NCBI GenBank assembly: GCA_021162155.1 | Contig: JAGGZF010000033.1 | Span: 1-11,413 of the forward strand | Direction of reading: 5' to 3' | From: a bacterium | GTDB lineage: Bacteria; Patescibacteriota; Minisyncoccia; UBA6257 | DNA: 11,413 nucleotides | Shown: one piece after another, positions 5,909 to 11,413 of the stretch | Layout: the number at the start of each line of letters is the position of its first letter | How positions within the stretch are numbered: position 1 is the first letter of the stretch | Notes under the pieces: generated by a model | Database searches by the model: none | Seen by the model: only the letters and a program-made list of their open reading frames with translations | Told to the model about the DNA's origin: nothing | Made by a program: the position numbers and the translations under genes

Positions 5909-6482
5909 TATTCAGTTTCACTATTTTCCCTACAATATGGTGCTTCTCTACATAACCAAAGAAACGAGAATCAAAAGCAGTAGAACTAACTTGGTTAGAT
6001 AACACTAAATAATAACCGGGGTTAATAGTAGAATCTCGTAATGGTGCTGTTATTTTCCTAATATGTTTTGGAGTGAATAAATAAGTTTTACCTTCGTAAG
6101 TTTTGATTAAGCGTCCATTTATCCATAACCTGTTATCAATTATCTTTATTTTATCTCCCGGCAGCCCCAGAAGCCTTTTAAGATATAGTTTATTGGGTCG
6201 CAATGCAAAATGTAAAACCACAATATCGCCTCTCTGTAAAGGGTGACAGTCATAATAATTAAATAAAACTTTTACCTTTTCCCCGTTGTGAATATAGGGA
6301 CTAAGTGAATCTCCGCGGACAGGTTTTATTGTGGAAATATAACAATCATTTGTCCCTCTTGACAGATTATTAGATATATTGCCTGACTTTGAAGCAATCT
6401 GATTAGTAAGACCGGCTAGTACTAATGTCAGAGCAATGAGTGATAAAATAATACCAACGTTGGTTGTTATCTTCTTTTCCAT
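5901..6482 (-). CDS. lepB: Signal peptidase I (S26 family)
   Basis: Membrane-bound serine protease that removes signal peptides from exported proteins. The 193 residues match the short Gram-positive-like form. One N-terminal membrane helix (about 9-25) is followed by the outside catalytic domain: box B VRGDSLSP with nucleophile Ser59 (Leu replaces the common Met in S-M-x-P), RGDIVVLHF (84-92), box D LYLKRLLGLPGD with general base Lys102, and box E ending FDSRFFGYV (170-178). The Ser/Lys dyad is intact, so it should be active. The ATG start places the anchor helix right after a basic MEKK. It leads the block with yraN, and substrates could include envelope proteins such as the surface protein in this window. 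The symbol lepB (sipS-like) is by family only. Confidence 0.92.
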   Translation of the reverse strand: MEKKITTNVGIILSLIALTLVLAGLTNQIASKSGNISNNLSRGTNDCYISTIKPVRGDSLSPYIHNGEKVKVLFNYYDCHPLQRGDIVVLHFALRPNKLYLKRLLGLPGDKIKIIDNRLWINGRLIKTYEGKTYLFTPKHIRKITAPLRDSTINPGYYLVLSNQVSSTAFDSRFFGYVEKHHIVGKIVKLNNE

Positions 6483-6522
6483 AAATCTTTTCTCTAATTT
6501 TCCTGTGTTTACATAATAATAA

Positions 6523-6538
6523 ATTATAGTAAATTATA
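6523..6538 (-). promoter_or_regulatory. Candidate -10 boxes for signal peptidase-yraN
   Basis: Two perfect minus-strand TATAAT hexamers (6533-6538 and 6523-6528) lie in a 10-bp direct repeat, 40-55 nt before the signal peptidase start. Neither has a convincing -35 at 16-18 nt, so which is used cannot be said. Confidence 0.4.
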
Positions 6539-6587
6539 CAATAATAAATCAGTTACTTCCTCCAACTCTAATTTTATTTGATTCTAT

Positions 6588-6616
6588 TTGACTTTATCTT
6601 ATTTTAGAGTTAGAAT
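6588..6616 (+). promoter_or_regulatory. Sigma70-type promoter of nusA-tig
   Basis: TTGACT (6588-6593), a 17-nt spacer and TAGAAT (6611-6616) each match the consensus at five of six bases. The expected start is near 6623, giving nusA a leader of about 53 nt. Confidence 0.75.
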
Positions 6617-6624
6617 AAATTTAG

Positions 6625-6639
6625 GATCGCTCGGCGATC
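6625..6639 (+). promoter_or_regulatory. Small hairpin in the nusA leader
   Basis: GATCGC, loop TCG, GCGATC, followed by TTTATT. It would sit at the very 5' end of the nusA-tig mRNA. It could stabilise the message or act as a weak attenuator responding to NusA; the 6-bp stem is short, so function is uncertain. Confidence 0.4.
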
Positions 6640-6675
6640 TTTATTAATTTAACAACTACATAGACCACTACAAAT

Positions 6676-8001
6676 ATGTTGAATCTAAAAACATTAAAAC
6701 CTTTAATTCATCAAATTTCAGAGAGTAAAGGAATTCCTGAAGATAAAGTATGGGAAGCAGTAGAATTTGCTTTAGCCACTGCCTATAAGAAAGAATACGG
6801 ACAAAAACAGCAAATTATCAGAGCGAAAATCAATCCGGAAACAGGAGAAGTAAAATTCTGGCAAGTTAAAATAGTAGTAGACCCTGCTCAACTTTTATCC
6901 GAGAACGAAGAAGAAACTTCTTCAACCCCAGAGAAAAAAGAAAGTAAAACTACAGAAGAAAATTCGATAAAAAAAATAAAGTTCATTCCAGAACGTCATA
7001 TTCTATTAGAGGAAGCCAGGAAACAATACCCTGATATTCAGCCTTTAGATGAGATAACAATTCCTTTGGAGGTAAAAAATAGTTTTGGCAGAATTGCTGC
7101 CCAGACTGCAAAACAGGTTATTCTTCAAAAAATTCGGGAAGTTCAAAAACAAATGATTCTTTCTGAATTTAAAGACAAAGAAGGAGAAATAGTAAGCGGT
7201 ATAATTCAAAGGATAGATAAAAGAAACATCTATGTAGATTTAGGTAAAACTTTGGGAATAATGCCTGCCTCCGAAGCAATTCCGGGAGAACATTATCAAT
7301 TAGGAGAAAGAAAGAAATTTTATGTTTTGAAATTAGAAGAAAAGGGCTCTGGGCCAGTAGTAATTCTTTCTCGTTCTCATCCTAAATTTGTCTCTAAACT
7401 CTTTGAAATGGAAGTTCCGGAAATAGCTGATGGTGTAGTAGAAATTAAATCTATCGCCAGAGAGCCGGGAAGCAGAACTAAAATCGCAGTCATCTCTCAC
7501 GAAGAAAATATTGATCCTGTGGGCTCCTGTGTAGGACAAAGAGGTATCAGAGTTGCTACTATCATAGACGAACTAAATGGAGAAAAAATAGATATCATTC
7601 CTTATTCAGAAGAACCATCTAAATATGTGGCTGCTGCTTTGGGACCAGCCCAAGTACAAAACACTGAAATCATCTCTGGAAGAAGAGAGGTTAGGGTATT
7701 TGTTCCTCCAGACCAAATTTCTTTAGCAATAGGTAGAAATGGACAAAATGTCCGTTTAGCCGCTCGTTTAACTGGATGGAAAATTGATGTGCGCTCTTCT
7801 GTGGCTCCGGAAGAACAGATAGCAGGAGGAGTTGCTGATGCTGATGCTGATACTAATGCTGGTGCTGAAACTAATACAGAAACGAGAGCAGAAGAAAAAG
7901 AAGAAGAAACAAAGAAAGAATCTTCGTTAGAAACACCTGCCTCCTCAAAAGAAGAATCAGACACAAAACCGCAGAAGGATCCGCCAGCCCCAAATAAATA
8001 A
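6676..8001 (+). CDS. nusA: Transcription termination/antitermination factor NusA
   Basis: Binds RNA polymerase and nascent RNA to modulate pausing, termination and antitermination. The 441 residues run in standard order: N-terminal polymerase-binding domain (about 1-160), S1 domain (about 167-235, GEIVSGIIQRIDKRNIYVDLG), KH1 (about 236-310, GQRG at 287-290) and KH2 (about 311-375, GRNG at 353-356, LAARLTGWKIDV). Two departures: a charged low-complexity insert (about 75-98, Glu/Ser/Thr/Lys-rich) inside the N-terminal domain, and an acidic tail (about 376-441) that begins with an Ala-Asp repeat and ends in Glu/Lys/Pro-rich sequence. There are no C-terminal acidic repeat domains as in E. coli. 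The usual rimP-nusA-infB context is absent; tig follows after 11 nt, so the two form an operon. The ATG start is preceded by CTACAAAT with no Shine-Dalgarno motif. Confidence 0.95.
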   Translation: MLNLKTLKPLIHQISESKGIPEDKVWEAVEFALATAYKKEYGQKQQIIRAKINPETGEVKFWQVKIVVDPAQLLSENEEETSSTPEKKESKTTEENSIKKIKFIPERHILLEEARKQYPDIQPLDEITIPLEVKNSFGRIAAQTAKQVILQKIREVQKQMILSEFKDKEGEIVSGIIQRIDKRNIYVDLGKTLGIMPASEAIPGEHYQLGERKKFYVLKLEEKGSGPVVILSRSHPKFVSKLFEMEVPEIADGVVEIKSIAREPGSRTKIAVISHEENIDPVGSCVGQRGIRVATIIDELNGEKIDIIPYSEEPSKYVAAALGPAQVQNTEIISGRREVRVFVPPDQISLAIGRNGQNVRLAARLTGWKIDVRSSVAPEEQIAGGVADADADTNAGAETNTETRAEEKEEETKKESSLETPASSKEESDTKPQKDPPAPNK

Positions 8002-8012
8002 AAATAAACTAT

Positions 8013-9308
8013 ATGAAATTTACCATTACTCCCTTACCACACTCTCTATTAGAGATTACTATTCAATTAGACAAGAATGACTTACTACCCTACAAAGAAA
8101 AAGCACTTCAAGAGTTAGGTAAAAATCTCACCATCAAAGGATTCCGCCCGGGCAAAGCACCGTTGGATATTGTAGAGAAAAATCTCTCTCCTTTAGAAAT
8201 AGGGGAGAAAACGATATTTTTAGCACTGCAAAAGATATATCCTCAAATTATCCAAGATAATCAAATCGAGGCAATAGGTTCTCCAGAGATACATCTTACT
8301 AAACTTATCCCTCTACAGGAAGCTGAGATAAAAATTAAAACCGCTATTATCCCTCAATTCGAACTTCCTGACATTCCTGCGCTAATCAAAGATATCCCTC
8401 ATTCTAAAGTAGATGTTCAAGAGCAAGAAATAACAGATGCTTTAGAGTGGTTGAGAAAGAGCAAAGCCCAATATCAACCTGCTCACAAAAATAGCGCTGA
8501 ACCAGGAAACATAGTTACTATAGATTACATTTTACAGGATAAAACAACCAAGGATAAAAAGAAGAAAGTTACCGGATATTCTTTTGTTTTAGGTAAAGGC
8601 AGTTTCCCTCCTGCCCTCGAAAAACAAATAATAGGAATGAAAGTTCAAGAAACTAAAACTTTCTCCGAAACACTCCCAGATGACTGGCCAGACAAAGAAT
8701 GGAGGGGAAAGAAAATACAAGCGCAGGTTACTTTACGAGAGATTAAAGAACTTCATCTCCCTAAATTAGATGATAAATTTGCTCAATCAGTAGGAAAATT
8801 TGCTAATTTAGAAGAATTAAAAAAATCTATCGCAGAAGGATTAAGAAGAGAAAAAGAGCAAAAAGCAAAAGAGAGATGGAGGATACAAGCATTAGAAAAA
8901 ATTGCTCAGCATATTAATTTAGAAATACCCCAAATCCTAATAGAGGCAGAGTTAGAAAAAATGATAGCAGAATTAAAAGATAGAATTCAGGAATTACAGC
9001 TTACTTGGGAAGAATACCTTAAACAAATCAAAAAAACTGAAGAAGAAATAAAACAAAATTTTCTCCAGACAGCAGAGAAACGAGTAAAAAATTCTTTGAT
9101 ATTAAGAAAAATAGCAACAGAAAAGAAAATAGAGGTCAGCCCTGAAGAAATAGAACAAAAAGCCAATGAAATTCTAACGCATATCTTTGATCCTTCTATA
9201 AAGGAAAAAATAAATCCAGAAGATTTAAGAAATTTCAGCGCAAGCGTTTTACGCAACGAGAAGGTTTTTCAATTTTTGGAAGAACTGAGCCAAGAGCAGA
9301 AAAAGTAA
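8013..9308 (+). CDS. tig: Trigger factor (ribosome-associated chaperone / peptidyl-prolyl isomerase)
   Basis: Binds the ribosomal exit tunnel and shields nascent chains. The 431 residues equal the typical length. The N-terminal ribosome-binding domain (about 1-120) carries the signature GFRPGKAP at 43-50 (GFRxGKxP in the family). The FKBP-like isomerase domain spans about 165-245 (GNIVTIDYIL, FVLGKGSFPPALEKQIIGMK, FSETLPDDW). The C-terminal substrate-cradle region (about 255-431) is helical and rich in Lys and Glu. The sequence is Lys-rich overall, in keeping with the AT-rich genome. It is the second gene behind nusA. The last 60 nt overlap the 3' end of the opposing membrane-protein gene, and no intrinsic terminator follows the stop. 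Confidence 0.94.
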   Translation: MKFTITPLPHSLLEITIQLDKNDLLPYKEKALQELGKNLTIKGFRPGKAPLDIVEKNLSPLEIGEKTIFLALQKIYPQIIQDNQIEAIGSPEIHLTKLIPLQEAEIKIKTAIIPQFELPDIPALIKDIPHSKVDVQEQEITDALEWLRKSKAQYQPAHKNSAEPGNIVTIDYILQDKTTKDKKKKVTGYSFVLGKGSFPPALEKQIIGMKVQETKTFSETLPDDWPDKEWRGKKIQAQVTLREIKELHLPKLDDKFAQSVGKFANLEELKKSIAEGLRREKEQKAKERWRIQALEKIAQHINLEIPQILIEAELEKMIAELKDRIQELQLTWEEYLKQIKKTEEEIKQNFLQTAEKRVKNSLILRKIATEKKIEVSPEEIEQKANEILTHIFDPSIKEKINPEDLRNFSASVLRNEKVFQFLEELSQEQKK

Positions 9309-11366
9309 AGTTAAGGCGCTGATTACAAATCCCACCCTATCTAAAATAGTATAATCATAATATAAAGTAACTTCGGACTGAACAGGAATTACCACCATAA
9401 AGGAAGGGCTAACTAAAAATGGTCCCTGTGCTCCTTTTACTCTCCATCCCGGAAAATAACTTATTTTCACTAGATGAGGTCGCCCCAGAGCAGAGGTAGA
9501 AAACTTTAATTTATCTCCTTCTTCAGAAACAATTTTTACAGACGAAGGTTGACTATTGTGAAAATGAGATAAAGAATAAAGAATCCTCTTTTCTCTCTTA
9601 TTCTTATAGAAAATCATAGGGGTTTGTAATTTATCTCCCTTATACCATTCTATAGATTGCTCAATCCAGTGTTTAGTTTTAGGCTTAATAACCCAATCAT
9701 CTAAAATCTGGACCAAGTTAGAATTAGGAATCTCATATACAGAAAATCCTTGAATATCTTTTAGTTTGCGAAAATGCTCATTTGCTAATTTCTTCACGTC
9801 AGTCGTATAGGCAACAAAATAACGGGCGCCGGAAAGTTGCAGGTGGCGCACACCTCGAGAGAAATCAAAAGGAGGATAATGAAATCCTGCCACTGCAGAA
9901 GTAGGAGTTCGAGTAGTTTCTGCTTGATTAATAAAATGAAAATAGCTAAAGATACCTGATTCAATCAATAATCCCTCAAAAGTAGGATGACCGGTCCAAA
10001 TAGGAATATCTTCTAATATACGCGGAGTGCCAAATCTATCATATTCTCCCCGGTATTCCCACATTATTCTTCCCGGAGGAAGTTTCTTTAAGTAAAGCAT
10101 AAGTGCTTGTAATTCTGGCCAACTTGCTTTCTTCTCAATTCCTTCGTAATTCCACTTCCACCAAGAGGGGATATAAGAAATATGAGCAGGAAGCTGTTTA
10201 TACAATATCCCGCCAACAACAATTAATACTAAAATTGACACTGCTAACTCTCTCACCCTTTCCTTTCTAATTATCTTCTTATTATTGTTTAGATAAGCCA
10301 AAATATTTCCTATAAAATATGCAGCAGCCATTAGCAAGGAGAAGATAATCCAAGGAAGAAAACGAGCATTCCATATACTGGAGTGATTAAGAAACAAATA
10401 AGGAATAATAGCCGCAGCCACCACAGCAACAAGAGGAAGTACTTTAGTATCTCTTTTAAGCAGAGATACGAATAAGCCAATTAATCCTAAAATTTCCCAA
10501 AATATTAACGATGAGGGGAAAAGTTCTCCTAACTTAACCACTTTAGTCCAACTCATTTTTGCGGTGTAGGGTAAATAAGCCAAAAAAGGAAGAGACCAGA
10601 AACTAGTCAAGCAGAATGCTATTCCAAATACCTTTATTATATATTTTAGTGTATACCAAAACTTCTTTTGCCAGATACTCATAATTAAATAAAAACTGGC
10701 TACACCTACAGCAATTATCACCGAAAAAGGATGAGATAATACCAATAGAGACAAAATACCGATATTAGCAAGCAAGTATTTATTTTCTCGTAATCCCCGG
10801 TGGAAGAACGCTATCCAGACCCAGAATAAAGCAAAGGCAAAGGAATAAGAAAACTCACCCGCTAAAGTAGAAGGCAAATTACCCCCATAAATAGAAAATG
10901 CTTCACAAAAAAGAAAGAGTAAAGAAACTACTGCTGCTAAAACGGGAGCAGGATATTTCCAGCGCAGAACTTTTCCTGCCCCCCAAACAGTTAAAGGAAG
11001 CAATAAAGTTCCCAACACAGTAGCAAGTTTCAATCCTACATTCCAAGGTAAATAATGAGGGGAAAAGTAATTTGCCAGAGCGACAAGATAATATAGAAAA
11101 GGAGGATAAAAATAGAGAAAAGGGAAACCGGCATACCAATCAGGAGACCACCATTTTATTTTGGGAAAAATCTGAGCAGCATAATAGGCAATATAATTAT
11201 GAGAGCCAGTATCACCGCCTCCTACCGTGCTATTTTCTATTACTAACGAAAAGGGGAGTTGAGAGAACAAAAATACATATATTAAAACTATAACTATTAT
11301 TGTAGTAATCAGAGGAATAAAAGGGATATGATGCTTTTTTTCTTTATAACTCATTTTATAATTCAT
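9249..11366 (-). CDS. Large polytopic membrane protein, YfhO / PTPS-related (PF10131-like)
   Basis: The 705 residues have an N-terminal membrane helix (about 15-37), then an outside loop with GGGDTGSHNY (49-58; Asp52, His56) and WYAGFPFLYFYPPFLYY (78-94). Many further helices follow up to about residue 390 (for example 111-130, 139-157, 198-222), then a large soluble domain (about 400-670) and a final helix near the C terminus. The D-x-x-x-H loop, the GFPFLYFYPP motif and GEFSYSFAFAL (170-180) are typical of the misnamed 6-pyruvoyl-tetrahydropterin-synthase-related membrane family, which resembles GT-C glycosyltransferases. The VKISYFPGWRV stretch near the end recalls YfhO. A role in transferring lipid-linked sugars to envelope polymers or proteins is an inference; the substrate is unknown. 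ATG 11366 is used; ATG 11354 is an equally possible start. There is a 60-nt tail overlap with tig. Confidence 0.8.
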   Translation of the reverse strand: MNYKMSYKEKKHHIPFIPLITTIIVIVLIYVFLFSQLPFSLVIENSTVGGGDTGSHNYIAYYAAQIFPKIKWWSPDWYAGFPFLYFYPPFLYYLVALANYFSPHYLPWNVGLKLATVLGTLLLPLTVWGAGKVLRWKYPAPVLAAVVSLLFLFCEAFSIYGGNLPSTLAGEFSYSFAFALFWVWIAFFHRGLRENKYLLANIGILSLLVLSHPFSVIIAVGVASFYLIMSIWQKKFWYTLKYIIKVFGIAFCLTSFWSLPFLAYLPYTAKMSWTKVVKLGELFPSSLIFWEILGLIGLFVSLLKRDTKVLPLVAVVAAAIIPYLFLNHSSIWNARFLPWIIFSLLMAAAYFIGNILAYLNNNKKIIRKERVRELAVSILVLIVVGGILYKQLPAHISYIPSWWKWNYEGIEKKASWPELQALMLYLKKLPPGRIMWEYRGEYDRFGTPRILEDIPIWTGHPTFEGLLIESGIFSYFHFINQAETTRTPTSAVAGFHYPPFDFSRGVRHLQLSGARYFVAYTTDVKKLANEHFRKLKDIQGFSVYEIPNSNLVQILDDWVIKPKTKHWIEQSIEWYKGDKLQTPMIFYKNKREKRILYSLSHFHNSQPSSVKIVSEEGDKLKFSTSALGRPHLVKISYFPGWRVKGAQGPFLVSPSFMVVIPVQSEVTLYYDYTILDRVGFVISALTLLFLLLAQFFQKLKNLLVA

Positions 11367-11413
11367 AATGATGTAATCTTATCTTTATTAATTCTATAAA
11401 CATATCAATGATC

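Noticed and set aside
6483..6675. oriC in the AT-rich divergent gap before nusA
   Set aside because: No TTATCCACA-type DnaA boxes are visible; the AT-richness is explained by promoters in both directions.
7602..7964. Minus-strand open frames within nusA (also 7333-7539) and within tig (8987-9256)
   Set aside because: They lie wholly inside well-supported genes, are low complexity, and resemble no protein family.
10903..11293. Short open frames on both strands within the polytopic membrane-protein gene
   Set aside because: Shadows of the real reading frame, with no domain, promoter or conserved feature.
1..11413. Alternative code with TGA read as Gly or Trp (as in some CPR lineages)
   Set aside because: All nine genes are open with TGA as stop. 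None of the nine uses TGA as its own stop (seven TAA, two TAG), but no frame needs TGA as a sense codon.

Overview
The window looks like a chromosomal segment of a Candidate Phyla Radiation (Patescibacteria) bacterium, most likely Parcubacteria-like. This is an inference from several traits: AT-rich DNA, densely packed genes, a Thr/Ser-rich multi-domain surface protein of a type common in that group, a two-gene SufC/SufB-D module in place of a full suf operon, tRNA genes without encoded CCA, and start codons preceded by A-rich sequence rather than a clear Shine-Dalgarno motif. The standard bacterial code fits: all reading frames are open with TGA read as stop.

Layout. Positions 3-1886 (+) hold the 3' part of a surface-anchored protein with Ig-like, PKD and DUF11 modules and a C-terminal membrane segment; it is cut by the left edge. 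A strong 16-bp terminator hairpin follows. Next on the minus strand are tRNA-His and a murA-type enolpyruvyl transferase, with a good promoter almost abutting the murA start codon. A plus-strand tRNA cluster (Arg-TCT, Pro-TGG, Ala-CGC) then runs head-on into a minus-strand block read in the order signal peptidase I, yraN, sufC, sufB/D-like. The terminator of the tRNA cluster lies inside the 3' coding end of the sufB/D-like gene. Positions 6676-9308 (+) hold nusA and tig (trigger factor), 11 nt apart behind a near-consensus promoter. The right end is a minus-strand gene for a 705-residue polytopic membrane protein of the YfhO/PTPS-related type, whose 3' end overlaps the 3' end of tig by 60 nt.

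The most striking element is non-coding. The 197-nt gap between yraN and sufC carries two perfect copies of the 16-bp ParB centromere site parS (TGTTTCACGTGAAACA). Two extra TGTTTCAC half-sites sit exactly 12 bp apart leading into the second copy, and three hairpins lie between the copies. This suggests a chromosome-segregation locus, and hence that the window lies in the origin-proximal part of the chromosome.

Functionally the window mixes cell-envelope work (surface protein, MurA, signal peptidase, polytopic membrane protein), Fe-S cluster assembly (SufC with its scaffold-like partner), and transcription/translation support (NusA, trigger factor, four tRNAs). There is no transposon, prophage or CRISPR array. 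No stretch over 300 bases lacks a gene.
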